Shown here one piece after another: positions 49,493-58,718 of a stretch of DNA of 59,748 nt. The notes under the pieces were generated by a model. The model worked only from the letters and a program-made list of their open reading frames with translations, searched no databases and was not told the DNA's origin. Each line of letters opens with the position of its first letter. Within the stretch, counting starts at the first letter, position 1. The stretch covers positions 1 to 59,748 of the forward strand of contig WGNG01000020.1 in assembly GCA_016124675.1 (NCBI GenBank), read 5' to 3'. A program made the translations under genes and the position numbers. This DNA is from Alphaproteobacteria bacterium (lineage in GTDB: Bacteria > Pseudomonadota > Alphaproteobacteria > Caulobacterales > Maricaulaceae).

Positions 49493-50259
49493 CAGGCGGC
49501 CGCTCCGGCGTATTTCTCATAGCCTTGCGATTCCAGCGTCAGGGCGAGGTCCGGCCCGCCCGTCTCGACGATGCGCCCCGCCGCCATCACATGGACCACG
49601 TCGGGTTTGAGATAATCGAGCAGGCGCTGATAATGGGTAATCACCAGCATGCCGCGATCGGGGCTGCGCAGGGCATTGACGCCCTCGGCCACCACTTTGA
49701 GCGCGTCGATATCGAGACCTGAGTCCGTCTCGTCCAGGATCAGGAATTTGGGCGCCAGCATCAGCGCCTGGAAAATCTCCATGCGCTTCTTCTCGCCGCC
49801 GGAAAATCCGACATTCACGGGCCGCTTGAGCATCTCGCTGGAAATGCCGAGTTTTGCAGCGTTTTCACGCGCCAACTTGATGAAGTCGGGCGCGCTTACC
49901 TCGGCCTCGCCGCGTGCGCGGCGCTGGGCGTTGGCCGCTTCCTTGAGGAAGGTCAGGGTAGGCACGCCGGGGATTTCCACCGGGTATTGAAACGACAGGA
50001 ACAGGCCGCGCGCGGCGCGCTCTTCCGGCGCCAGCGCGCCGATATCCGCGCCCTCGAACACCAAGGCGCCGTCGGTGACCTCATAGCCGTCATGGCCGGC
50101 CAGCACATAGGACAGGGTCGATTTCCCGCACCCGTTCGGCCCCATGATGGCATGCACCTCACCGGCCGGAACCTTCAGGTCCACGCCCTTGAGAATAGCC
50201 AGCGCCTCACCCTCTTCAGGGTTGACGCGCGCATGGAGGTTTTTGATTTCAAGCATCAC
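49492..50259 (-). CDS. sufC: Fe-S assembly ATPase SufC
   Basis: A 255-residue ABC-type ATPase of the SufBCD complex. Walker A GPNGCGKST, the signature FSGGEKKRMEIFQALML and Walker B FLILDETDSGLDIDALK are intact. ATP hydrolysis drives the rearrangement of SufB/SufD during cluster assembly. A 144-base gap separates it from sufB, which is unusual inside this otherwise tightly packed operon, and that gap carries a REP-like double hairpin. Confidence 0.96.
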   Translation of the reverse strand: MMLEIKNLHARVNPEEGEALAILKGVDLKVPAGEVHAIMGPNGCGKSTLSYVLAGHDGYEVTDGALVFEGADIGALAPEERAARGLFLSFQYPVEIPGVPTLTFLKEAANAQRRARGEAEVSAPDFIKLARENAAKLGISSEMLKRPVNVGFSGGEKKRMEIFQALMLAPKFLILDETDSGLDIDALKVVAEGVNALRSPDRGMLVITHYQRLLDYLKPDVVHVMAAGRIVETGGPDLALTLESQGYEKYAGAAA

Positions 50260-50320
50260 GATACGCTTTCAGTTCCTTGTTCTTGTTGGATTGCAGTCGC
50301 ACCCTGACCGCAATCTGCGC

Positions 50321-50385
50321 TTTCCCGGCGAAAGCCGGGACCCAGTCGGACCGGCATTGCTGGACCCCGGCTTTCGCCGGGGAAA
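50321..50385. repeat. REP-like inverted pair of hairpins between sufB and sufC
   Basis: The first hairpin is CCCGGCGAAAGCCGGG (50324-50339), with a 6-bp stem and GAAA loop. The second is its near reverse complement (50365-50382), with a 7-bp stem and TTTC loop. Both are flanked by matching CCCAG/CTGG sequence, so the two units form an inverted pair like a BIME. This type of unit is a common dispersed repeat in alphaproteobacteria. Inside the suf mRNA it could affect stability or the relative dose of SufB and SufC. Confidence 0.75.
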
Positions 50386-50403
50386 CGCGCGAGGTGGCGC
50401 CCA

Positions 50404-51909
50404 TCACCCCACACTCCCTTCCAGCGACACTTTCAGGAGCGCCTGGGCCTCTACGGCGAATTCCATGGGCAGTTCCTGGAGCACTTCGCGGCAGAAGCCG
50501 TTGACCAGGAGGGCCACCGCCGTCTCCTCGTCGAGGCCGCGCTGGCGGGCGTAGAAGAGCTGGTCTTCGGAGAGTTTGGACGTGGTCGCCTCGTGCTCCA
50601 GCGTGGCGTGGGGCGTCTTGGCTTCGATATAGGGCACGGTGTGGGCGCCGCACTGATCGCCGATCAGCAGGCTGTCGCACTGGGTGAAATTGCGCGCGCC
50701 CTCGGCCTTGGCATGGACCGAGACGAGGCCGCGATAGGTCTGGTCCGACCGCCCCGCCGAGATGCCCTTGGCGATGATGCGCGAGCGCGTGTTCCTGCCC
50801 AGATGGATCATCTTGGTGCCGGTATCGGCCTGCTGGCGGCCATTGGTCACCGCGATGGAGTAGAACTCGCCCTGGCTGTTATCGCCGCGCAGCACGCAGG
50901 AGGGATATTTCCACGTGATCGCCGAGCCGGTCTCGACCTGGGTCCAGCTGACCTTGGAGTTCCTGCCCCGGCAATCGGCGCGCTTGGTGACGAAGTTATA
51001 CACCCCGCCCTTGCCCTCGGCATCGCCCGGCCACCAGTTCTGCACGGTGGAGTATTTGATCTCCGCGTCATCGAGCAGCACCAGCTCCACCACAGCCGCG
51101 TGCAGCTGGTTCTCATCGCGCATGGGCGCGGTGCAGCCCTCCAGATAGGACACATAGGCGCCCTTGTCGGCAATGATCAGCGTGCGCTCGAACTGGCCTG
51201 TGCCTTGCGCATTCATCCGGAAATAGGTGGACAGCTCCATGGGGCAGCGCACGCCCGGCGGCACATAGACGAAGGAGCCGTCTGAAAACACCGCGCTGTT
51301 GAGCGTGGCGAAATAATTGTCCGTGGGCGGAACGACGCTGCCGAGATACCGGCGCACCAGCTCGGGATATTCCTGCAGCGCGTCGGAGATGGACATGAAG
51401 ATCACGCCCGCCTTGGTCAGCTCGGCCTTGAAGGTGGTCGCCACGGACACCGAATCGAACACCGCATCCACCGCCACGCGCGGACGCTCGCGCGCCTCGG
51501 CGGCCGTGGTGGCCTCGGCGCCCTCCACGCCCAGCAGAACCTCCGCTTCGCGCAACGGAATGCCGAGCTTCTTGTAGGTCTCCAGAATCTCCGGCGGGAC
51601 CTCATCCAGGCTCTTGTATTTCGCCGCATCCTTGGGCGCGGCGTAATAATACGCGTCCTGATAGTCGATCCTGGGGTAATTCACATTGGCCCAGACCGGC
51701 TCGTCCATCTTCAGCCAGCGGCGGTAAGCGTCGAGGCGCCAGTCCAGCATCCATTGCGGCTCGTTCTTCTTGGCCGAGATGAAGCGCACAATGTCCTCGC
51801 TGAGGCCCTTGGGCGCGTATTCCTGTTCGATATCGGTGCTGAAGCCGTACTTGTACTTGTCGGCCTCGAGCCGGCGGACGTCTTCAATGGTTTCTTTCAC
51901 CGCAGCCAT
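50404..51909 (-). CDS. sufB: Fe-S assembly scaffold protein SufB
   Basis: A 501-residue scaffold subunit on which nascent clusters are built. Recognised blocks are [107 protein letters not shown], and the C-terminal core with [53 protein letters not shown], which holds the conserved Cys and the acceptor Glu. The length is slightly more than in E. coli SufB. It starts 23 bases after the iscS-like gene stop. Confidence 0.96.
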   Translation of the reverse strand: MAAVKETIEDVRRLEADKYKYGFSTDIEQEYAPKGLSEDIVRFISAKKNEPQWMLDWRLDAYRRWLKMDEPVWANVNYPRIDYQDAYYYAAPKDAAKYKSLDEVPPEILETYKKLGIPLREAEVLLGVEGAEATTAAEARERPRVAVDAVFDSVSVATTFKAELTKAGVIFMSISDALQEYPELVRRYLGSVVPPTDNYFATLNSAVFSDGSFVYVPPGVRCPMELSTYFRMNAQGTGQFERTLIIADKGAYVSYLEGCTAPMRDENQLHAAVVELVLLDDAEIKYSTVQNWWPGDAEGKGGVYNFVTKRADCRGRNSKVSWTQVETGSAITWKYPSCVLRGDNSQGEFYSIAVTNGRQQADTGTKMIHLGRNTRSRIIAKGISAGRSDQTYRGLVSVHAKAEGARNFTQCDSLLIGDQCGAHTVPYIEAKTPHATLEHEATTSKLSEDQLFYARQRGLDEETAVALLVNGFCREVLQELPMEFAVEAQALLKVSLEGSVG

Positions 51910-51932
51910 GTCATGCCACTTTCTTCATCGCT

Positions 51933-53078
51933 TCAGACCGCCACGGCCGCGCGCGGCAAGGCGCGTGACCGGGCATCGAGATAAGCCGCAGCGAACGCCT
52001 CGGCTTCGTCCATCGTGCTCGACCAGCCAAAACTCACCCGCAGCGCGCTCTGGGCATGCGCTTGGCCCGCGCCCATGGCGTCCAGCACCTTCGAGCGCCG
52101 CACCTTACCCGAGGCACACGCCGCGCCGGCGCTCACTGCAAATCCGGCCAGATCCATGGCGATCACCTGGATCTCGCTCATCCAGCCCGGCGCTGACAGG
52201 CAGCTCGTGCCCGGCAGGCGCGGCGCCTGCGCGCCCCAGATCGTCACGCCGGCGCGCGCGTCACTCAGGCGCGCTTCCAGCCGGTCGCGGATCGCGGCGA
52301 TGCGTGCCGGCTCGCTAGCGTCCGACAACGCCGCTTCCAGCGCTGCGGCGAAGCCGGCAATGCCGGGCAGGTTTTGCGTACCTGCACGGCGATAGCTTTC
52401 CTGACCGCCGCCGAGGATCTGGGCGCTCACGCCGGCATCGCACGCGGCGATCAAAGCGCCCACGCCCATGGGTCCGCCGCACTTGTGCGCCGACAGCGCC
52501 GCGAAATGGGCGAGCGATCCCGCAAAATCAAACGCCGCCTTGCCCGCGATCTGCACCGCGTCGACATGGAACAGGTGCCCCGCCTCGCGCACCAGCCGGC
52601 CGGCCTCAGCCACCGGCTGGATCACGCCCGTCTCGTTATTGGCCGCCATCAGCGCCACCAGCAGGCGCTCCCCGCCGCTGTCCTGGCGCGCCAGACGCGC
52701 TTCCAGCCAGGCCATGTCCACAACGCCGGTTCCCAGCACCGGCCATATCTCCACCGGCAGGCCGCTGGCCGCCGCCGGCGCCGTCACCGCGTCATGCTCG
52801 AACGCGGCGTGGATGATGCGCCGGGCGCCCGCCGCCCTGGCCGCCGCGATCGCCAGATTATTCGCTTCGGTCCCGCCCGAGGTGAAGATCACGTCCCCGG
52901 CCCGCGCCGTCATCAGCGAGGCGATGGTGCGCCGCGCCGTCTCCAGCCGCGCCCGCGCCGCCCGGCCCGGAGCGTGCACCGAAGACGGGTTGCCGCACGC
53001 GCTCAGCGCCTCGCCCATGGCGGCGAGCGCCTCGGGGCGCAGCGGCGCGCTGGCGTTATGGTCGAGATAGATCGTCAC
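51933..53078 (-). CDS. iscS: cysteine desulfurase (IscS/NifS-like)
   Basis: A 381-residue class I-type desulfurase from a GTG start that overlaps the iscR stop (GTGA). Visible are IYLDHNASAPLRPEALAAM, CGNPSSVHAPGRAARARLE, FTSGGTEANNLAIAAA, NNETGVIQPV, FHVDAVQIAGK, LSAHKCGGPMGVGALI with the PLP lysine, and SAGAACASGKVRRSKVL with the flexible-loop Cys. A second desulfurase next to iscR in a suf operon is normal in alphaproteobacteria. It may serve other sulfur acceptors, for example tRNA thiolation, besides Fe-S assembly. Confidence 0.92.
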   Translation of the reverse strand: MTIYLDHNASAPLRPEALAAMGEALSACGNPSSVHAPGRAARARLETARRTIASLMTARAGDVIFTSGGTEANNLAIAAARAAGARRIIHAAFEHDAVTAPAAASGLPVEIWPVLGTGVVDMAWLEARLARQDSGGERLLVALMAANNETGVIQPVAEAGRLVREAGHLFHVDAVQIAGKAAFDFAGSLAHFAALSAHKCGGPMGVGALIAACDAGVSAQILGGGQESYRRAGTQNLPGIAGFAAALEAALSDASEPARIAAIRDRLEARLSDARAGVTIWGAQAPRLPGTSCLSAPGWMSEIQVIAMDLAGFAVSAGAACASGKVRRSKVLDAMGAGQAHAQSALRVSFGWSSTMDEAEAFAAAYLDARSRALPRAAVAV

Positions 53079-53530
53079 TCGGCCGCCTCGAGCATGAGCG
53101 GGTTGAGCGCCGCCCGGCCGGCCACGCGCTGGCGGATCACGTCGTCCAGGCTCACGCCCGCCAGGAACAGGTGGATCTGCCGGCCCAGCTCGTCCCACAG
53201 ATCATGGGTGATGCAGCGCGCCCCGCCGGTCATGCAGCCGCGCACCTGATGGCGGCAGCGCGTGACGTCCACCGGCTCTTCCACCGCCAGCATGATGTCG
53301 GCCACCCGCGTCTCGGAGGCAGCCCGCGCCAGGCGGTAGCCGCCGCCCGGTCCGCGCGCCGACTTCACAAGGCCTGCCCGGCGCAGCTTGGCGAACAGCT
53401 GTTCGAGATAGGACAGGGAAATTTCCTGGCGCGAGGCGATATCACTCAGCGTGACCGGGCCCTCGGCGCCCATCCGGGCGAGATCGGCCATGGCCATCAC
53501 GGCGTAGCGGCCCTTGGTGCTCAGCTTCAT
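53075..53530 (-). CDS. iscR: Rrf2-family Fe-S-sensing regulator (IscR-like)
   Basis: A 151-residue winged-helix regulator: MKLSTKGRYAVMAMADLARMG, DIASRQEISLSYLEQLFAKLRRAGLVKSARGPGGGYRLAR, then the cluster-binding loop CRHQVRGCMTGGARCITHDLW with three cysteines, each separated by six residues (five in E. coli IscR). It heads the suf operon and should sense cluster supply, repressing the operon when holo. ATG 53530 is used; 15 extra upstream codons are open but not family-like. Confidence 0.93.
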   Translation of the reverse strand: MKLSTKGRYAVMAMADLARMGAEGPVTLSDIASRQEISLSYLEQLFAKLRRAGLVKSARGPGGGYRLARAASETRVADIMLAVEEPVDVTRCRHQVRGCMTGGARCITHDLWDELGRQIHLFLAGVSLDDVIRQRVAGRAALNPLMLEAAE

Positions 53531-53657
53531 GGTCTCATCCTCTGCTCGGGCGGGCACAGCATGCCCGGCTCGCACTTTGCGCCCGGCCTGTGGTAAGAGG
53601 CCGCTCCTATATCCAACCCGATGGCGCTATCGAAGATGTAAGTCTCCCAGCGCCGGA

Positions 53658-53670
53658 GTCAAGAATTGAC
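53658..53670. promoter_or_regulatory. small palindrome GTCAA-GAA-TTGAC upstream of the suf operon
   Basis: This lies in the 230-base gap between iscR and the divergent hydrolase gene. On the minus strand the right arm supplies TTGACT, a good -35 hexamer, followed after 16 bases by a weak TACATC. It could be an operator/promoter of the suf operon. No match to the E. coli IscR consensus was recognised. Nothing else was seen in this gap. Confidence 0.35.
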
Positions 53671-53760
53671 GGCCAGCTTCGCCAGAAACCCTGCTGCGCG
53701 CCCGCGCGGACACCTGACTGGAAAGCTCGGTTATCTGAACACAGGACGCGTGAACCGCCC

Positions 53761-54444
53761 ATGCCCGACGTGATCATTCCCGGCCCTGCGGGCCGTCTTG
53801 AAGGCAAGTACAGCCCCGCCAAGGATACCGGCGCGCCGCTGGCCCTCGTGCTCCACGCCCACCCGCGCGGCGGCGGCCATATGGAGACCCCGGTCTCCCT
53901 CATGCTGTACGACCAGTTCAAGGCGCGCGGCTTTTCCGTGCTGCGCTTCAATTTCCGCGGCATTGGCCGCAGCCAGGGCAGCTATGACCAGGGTCTGGGT
54001 GAGCTGTCAGACGCCGCCACGGCGCTCGACTGGGCCCAGGCGCACAATCCCCTGGCCAGCTATTGCTGGGTGGCCGGCCATTCCTTCGGCGCCTGGATCG
54101 CCATGCAGCTTCTGATGCGCCGGCCGGAAATCGCCGGTTTCATCGCGGTGTCGCCGCCCACCAACATGTATGATTTCACCTTCCTGGCCCCCTGCCCGGC
54201 CTCGGGCCTCATCGCCCACGGCGAACACGACGCCATCGTGCCGCCCGACGACATGGTGCGCGCCATGTCCAAGGTGCGCAGCCAGAAGGGCATCACCATC
54301 TCCACCGACATCATCCCCGGCGCCGGCCACCTCTTCCGCGACCATCTCGACCCGCTGCAAGCCAGCGTCGCCGCCTATCTCGACAAACGCCTGCCCGAAG
54401 TGGCCCGCGAAAAGGCGGAACCGGGGCCTGTGGGGAAGAGGTAG
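53761..54444 (+). CDS. alpha/beta hydrolase (serine hydrolase)
   Basis: A 227-residue cytoplasmic alpha/beta hydrolase from ATG 53761: ALVLHAHPRGGGHMETPV, FSVLRFNFRGIGRSQGSYDQGLGELSDAATALDWAQ, nucleophile elbow WVAGHSFGAWIAMQLL, then GLIAHGEHDAIVPPDD with the acidic residue and PGAGHLFRDHLD with the catalytic His. The family (KANL3/Tex30-like or YpfH-like) has mostly undefined substrates. The frame open back to 53590 looks non-coding. Its 3' end lies about 40 bases from the tracrRNA terminal hairpin, so transcription of the two converges. Confidence 0.85.
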   Translation: MPDVIIPGPAGRLEGKYSPAKDTGAPLALVLHAHPRGGGHMETPVSLMLYDQFKARGFSVLRFNFRGIGRSQGSYDQGLGELSDAATALDWAQAHNPLASYCWVAGHSFGAWIAMQLLMRRPEIAGFIAVSPPTNMYDFTFLAPCPASGLIAHGEHDAIVPPDDMVRAMSKVRSQKGITISTDIIPGAGHLFRDHLDPLQASVAAYLDKRLPEVAREKAEPGPVGKR

Positions 54445-54486
54445 GGGGGTGCGCTAAATAGATTTGTGCCCTTGGTTTATAGCATT

Positions 54487-54600
54487 GCGGCGCCTTCGTG
54501 AAACGAAGGCACCGCAAAGAACCGGCGCTGTCTTTGGGATGCCGAGCCCACACGAAGAGACTTTTGCTTGCAAAAAGCAGCCCCTTCTCGTTCTGCTAGA
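54487..54600 (-). ncRNA. tracrRNA of the type II-C CRISPR system
   Basis: On the minus strand, 54600-54577 reads TCTAGCAGAACGAGAAGG and onward. It complements the CRISPR repeat over 24 positions with one mismatch and one G-U pair. Weaker pairing (54576-54566, TTTTTGCAAGC) extends towards the repeat's 5' end. Downstream follow the nexus-like region around GGGCTCGGCATCCC (54553-54540), closed by GTCT/AGAC, and a 12-bp terminal hairpin (54498-54487 with 54515-54504). The arrangement closely resembles, from memory, the published Parvibaculum lavamentivorans tracrRNA. There is no clear U-tract after the last hairpin, so the 3' end is uncertain and could run to about 54455. Confidence 0.85.
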
Positions 54601-54605
54601 TACTC

Positions 54606-54633
54606 ATGCTAGCAATATCCGGCGGGAGGTCAA
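54606..54633 (-). promoter_or_regulatory. tracrRNA promoter
   Basis: Minus-strand -35 TTGACC (54633-54628), 16-base spacer, and -10 TAGCAT (54611-54606) preceded by TGC, an extended -10. The predicted start near 54599 coincides with the first base of the anti-repeat. The -35 overlaps the cas9 ribosome-binding site on the other strand. Confidence 0.65.
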
Positions 54634-54635
54634 GT

Positions 54636-57600
54636 GTGGCATCAGAACTCATATTCGGTTTCGATATCGGCACCACATCCATCGGATCGGCCGTTGTCAG
54701 GATGGACAGCGCTGCCGGAACTGGCGAGGTTGTCCACCTGGGGGTTCGCATCTTCCCCGAAGCGCGCGATCCTAAAGGCATCCCACTGAACCAGGAGCGT
54801 CGGGTAAAGCGCATGATGCGCCGCCAGTTGCGCCGGCGACGCACAAGGCGGCGCGATCTCAACCAATTTCTGCGCGAGGCTGGCCTGCTGCCAGAATTCA
54901 GCAAGACTGAAGGGTCGGCATGGGCCCAGGTTATGGCCCTCGATCCATGGCCCTTGCGAGCAAAAGCAACCAGCGAGCCACTCAGTCCCGCCGAACTTGG
55001 CCGCGCGCTCTACCATCTTGCGCAGCGTCGCCACTTCCGCGGGCGCGATCTTGAAGACGCGGACATCAGCGACGAAAGGGCAAAGGACGAGCCGGAAGCC
55101 GACGAGAAGGCCGCCGCGTCCAAACGGGAAACCGATCGCAGGGCCTTGAAAGCGTCTGGCAAAACGCTCGGCGCTTTTATCGCCGCCATCCCAGAACGGG
55201 AGCAGCGCCGGCGCGGGCACCATTTTGCAAGGGACGACGTATCCGCCGAGTTCCGCGCCATCGTCGCGGCGCAAGCCCCTCACCATGCCCAACTGCGCGA
55301 CGCCGACTTCGTGACGGCGCTTGAACAGACGATCTTCGACCAAAAGCCGGTTTTCTGGCGCAGGGCGACGCTCGGCGACTGCCGTTTTGTGCCCGGGGCG
55401 GACCTGGCCGCCTCCGCCTTCCGGGGGGGCCCAGGAAAAGCGCATGCTGGAGAAGCTTAACAATCTGCGCATCGAGGAAGGCAATGGCCGCCCGCTGGAC
55501 GAGCATGAACGCGCCGCCCTGGTGTCCTTGCTCCGCAAACAGGACAGCGTGAGTTGGGTGGGCATCCGCCGGCATCTCAAGCTCTATTGGCGCACGCATG
55601 ATCTGCCCGAGAAGCCGACGTTCAATCTGGAGCGCGGCGGCGAAAAGGGGCTGGTCGGCAACCGGCTGGAAAACCGCCTCGCCAGCATCATGGGCGAGCG
55701 GTGGCACGCTGGGCCGGATTTGCGCGACCGGATGCGCCGGGAGATCCATGCGCGCCTCTACGCCGCCGATTATGGCCGGATCGGTGGCCGCATCGTCATC
55801 CGGCGCGAGACCGACCGGAGGCAGGCGCGCGCAGCAGAGCGGGAGCGACTCAAGGCAGACTTCGGCTTGACTGACGAACAAGCCGAAAAGCTGGCCAATT
55901 TGACCTTTGCGCCGGGATGGGAGCCGTTCTCGGAGGACTCTCTCTGGCAGTTTCTGCCCCGCCTGCAAGAGGGTGCGGTCTTTGGTGCGTTGCTTGCCAG
56001 CCCGGAGGAGGAAGGCTGGCGCGCCAGCACCTTCCCGAACCGGCTGCAGCCCACCGGCAGCTGGGTGGATCGCCTGCCCACACCCGGCAACAGCAAAGAG
56101 GAAATCGATCGCCAGAAATCGGTGCGCAACCCGACCGTGCTGCGTGTGCAGAACGAGCTGCGCAAGGTCGTGAACAATTTGATCAGCGTTTATGGCCGCC
56201 CCGACCGCATCCGGGTGGAAGTGGCGCGCGAGGTGGGCAAGTCGGCGCGCGAGCGGGCCGAGGAACTCAAGCGCAACCGGGAGCGCGAGAAGGAGCGCAA
56301 AAAGGCCGCCGAGGAACTCCAGAAGGGTGGCATTGCGCAGCCAACGCGCGACGACATCGAGAAATGGCTGCTGTGGCAGGAGTGCAATCGCCAATGCCCT
56401 TACACGGGGCGGATGATCGATTTCGCCGCTCTGTTCCATCGCGGGGAGTTTCAGGTCGAGCATATCTGGCCGCGCTGGCGGTCGCTGGACGACAGCTTTG
56501 TCAACAAGACACTCTGTCACCGGGACTTCAATCTAAAGAAGTCCAATAGCCTGCCGTTCGAGGCATTCGGGCACGACCGCGATGCCTGGGAGGCTGCGCT
56601 GAAACGGGTCCGTGAGTTCGCGGGGCCGAAGGGGCGTGTGGAAATCAAGGCCCGGCGCTTCGCGGCGATGGAAATTCCCGCCGACTTCGCCGCCCGCCAG
56701 CTCACCGACACGGGCTATGCCGCGCGCCAGGCAGTCGGCTTCCTCAAGATGCTGTTCCCCGATCTGGGCCAAGCCGGAGAGGTGCGCGTGGCCACCCTTT
56801 CGGGCCGCGTCACGTCGCGGCTGCGGCACAATTGGGGGCTGAACAACATCCTGTCGGACAGCGGCGAGAAGACCCGCGCCGACCACCGCCACCATGCCAT
56901 TGATGCGCTTGTGGTGGCGCTGGCCCATCCCGGCTATACCCAGCGCCTGTCGCGCTGGTTCCAGGCGCGTGATGCCGCGGCGCCGCAGCCCGAACCGCCG
57001 CTCGATCCGCCATTCGCCGACGTGCGGGCGCAGGCCGTGCGCAAGGCCGCCGACATTGTCGTTTCCCACCGCGTGCGCCGCAAGGTGTCCGGCCCGCTGC
57101 ACAAGGACACCACCTATGGCGACGCGGGCCCGGCTGATGGGAGCGGCGGGATCGCCTATCGCTGGTTCGTGACCCGCAAGCCGGTGGAGGCGCTGACCAA
57201 AGCGCTGTTGGCCGACGACGACGCTTGGCCCGACGCCCATGTGCGCGACCGCGTGCGGGCATGGGTCGAGGCGCATGGCGGCGATCCGAAGAAGGCCTTC
57301 GCGACCGGCTATCCGACCGTATCCGAAGGCGGCGCACCGATCCGCAAAGTGCGCATCCGCGTGAAGCAGCAGCAGAAGCTCATGGCGCCGTTGAAGAACG
57401 GTTATGCTGATCTCGGTAACAACCATCATGCCGTCATATACACCAAGCCGAACGGAAAGGCGGACTTCAGGGTGGTTTCCCTTTTTGAGGCATCAGCACG
57501 ACTAAGAAATAGCCTGCCACCAGTCGACAATTCCGATACCGGTGACCTGAAATTCAGGATGTCACTGGCTGCTGGAGATACTGTCCGTCTGGGAGGAGAT

Positions 57601-57786
57601 CGGGCTGGCCTGTGGATCGTGAGGAAACTGTCTGCCAACGGGCAGCTTACACTATGGCCAATCAACGATACCGATGCCGAGAAACACAAGACGATTTTTG
57701 AACCGACGATTGGCGGCATGGTGTCACGAGGGTTGGAAAAGGTCAGCGTCGATCCCATTGGCCGCATTCGCCCGGCGCGCGACTGA
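54636..57786 (+). pseudogene. cas9: type II-C Cas9, frameshifted at a G7 run
   Basis: The RNA-guided DNA endonuclease of the locus. The start is GTG 54636 with GGGAGG six bases upstream. RuvC-I shows FGFDIGTTSIGSAVV with Asp10, followed by the Arg-rich bridge helix (VKRMMRRQLRRRRTRRRDLN). At 55423-55429 a run of seven G shifts the frame, and the first frame stops at 55460 after 274 residues. With six G the sequence continues FRGAQEKRMLEKLNNL into the rest of a normal II-C Cas9 of 1049 residues: RuvC-II around RIRVEVAREVGKS, HNH with FQVEHIWPRWRSLDD (His codon 56461), RuvC-III HHAIDALVVAL (Asp codon 56902), and a C-terminal PAM-interacting region ending DPIGRIRPARD. It resembles Parvibaculum-type Cas9 throughout. 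It overlaps cas1 by one base. Confidence 0.92.
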
Positions 57787-58718
57787 TGCTTCGCAAGACG
57801 ATCGAGATCGCCACGCCCGGCACGCGCCTTTCGGTGGCGCATCGCCAGCTGGTGATCGAGCGGCCGGACCTGCCGAAGGCGACCGTGCCCATCGAGGATC
57901 TGGGTGTTTTGGTGATCGATAATGGCCGCGCCAGCTACACCCAGGCGGTATTCATCGAAAGCCTGGCCGCCGGCGCCACCGTCATCGTTTGCGGCCGCGA
58001 TCACTTGCCCGCCGGCATGATGCTGCCGATGGAGGGGCACCATGCCCTCACAGAGCGGCACTGGGCGCAGGTAGAGGCCGGCGCGCCTCTACGGAAGCGG
58101 CTGTGGCAGGCGATCGTGAAGGCCAAGCTGCGTCAGCAGGGCCGCCTGCTGGCCCAGGTGACGGGCCAGGATGCGGGCCTCAACGCCCTCGCCGGCCGCG
58201 TGCGCTCTGGCGATACCGATAATCTGGAGGCGCAAGGCGCTCAGCGTTACTGGCCGCGGCTGTTCGGCCGGGCGTTCCGGCGGGATCGCAGCGCAGACGA
58301 CGCCAACGCCTTGCTCAACTATGGCTACGCCATTGTGCGAGCCGCTTGCGCCCGCGCGCTGGTGGCGTCGGGCCTGATCCCCTCGCTTGGCGTTTGGCAC
58401 CGCAACCGCTCCAACCCCTTCTGTTTGGCAGACGATTTGCTTGAGCCATGGCGACCGATCGTGGATTGGAAGGTGTACAGCGTCATGCAGGATGCGACTG
58501 ACCCCAAAACGCTGGACGACCGGCCGACCCGCGCAGCGCTGCTCGCCATCTTCAATGAGACGGTGCTGGTAGGCGGCAAGCGCTGGCCATTGTTGCTGGG
58601 CATCGAACAATCGGCGGCCAGCCTCGCCAAGGCGCTGATGCAGAACGACCGGCACGCGCTGATCCTGCCCGAAAGCCTGCCGCTGCCGCCGGACTTGCTC
58701 GACGATGGCCAGGGCTGA
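57786..58718 (+). CDS. cas1: CRISPR-associated endonuclease Cas1 (type II)
   Basis: The 310-residue spacer-integration nuclease. The N-terminal beta domain (TIEIATPGTRLSVAHRQLVIERPDLPKATVPIEDLGVLVID) is followed by the helical catalytic domain with metal ligands Glu148 (DNLEAQGAQRYWPRLFG), His205 (LGVWHRNRSNPFCLADDLLEPWRPIVD) and Glu220. It starts within TGATG with the cas9 stop and overlaps cas2 by 14 bases, so cas9-cas1-cas2 are one translationally coupled operon. All active-site residues are present, so spacer acquisition machinery looks intact even though cas9 is broken as read. Confidence 0.95.
   Translation: MLRKTIEIATPGTRLSVAHRQLVIERPDLPKATVPIEDLGVLVIDNGRASYTQAVFIESLAAGATVIVCGRDHLPAGMMLPMEGHHALTERHWAQVEAGAPLRKRLWQAIVKAKLRQQGRLLAQVTGQDAGLNALAGRVRSGDTDNLEAQGAQRYWPRLFGRAFRRDRSADDANALLNYGYAIVRAACARALVASGLIPSLGVWHRNRSNPFCLADDLLEPWRPIVDWKVYSVMQDATDPKTLDDRPTRAALLAIFNETVLVGGKRWPLLLGIEQSAASLAKALMQNDRHALILPESLPLPPDLLDDGQG

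Noticed and set aside
54577-54600. Isolated degenerate CRISPR repeat upstream of cas9 as a second small array
   Set aside because: There is only one unit, it lacks the end of the repeat, and it continues into hairpins on the minus strand, so it is the tracrRNA anti-repeat.
55177-56520. A 447-codon frame antisense to cas9
   Set aside because: Shadow of Cas9 coding sequence with no protein-like features.
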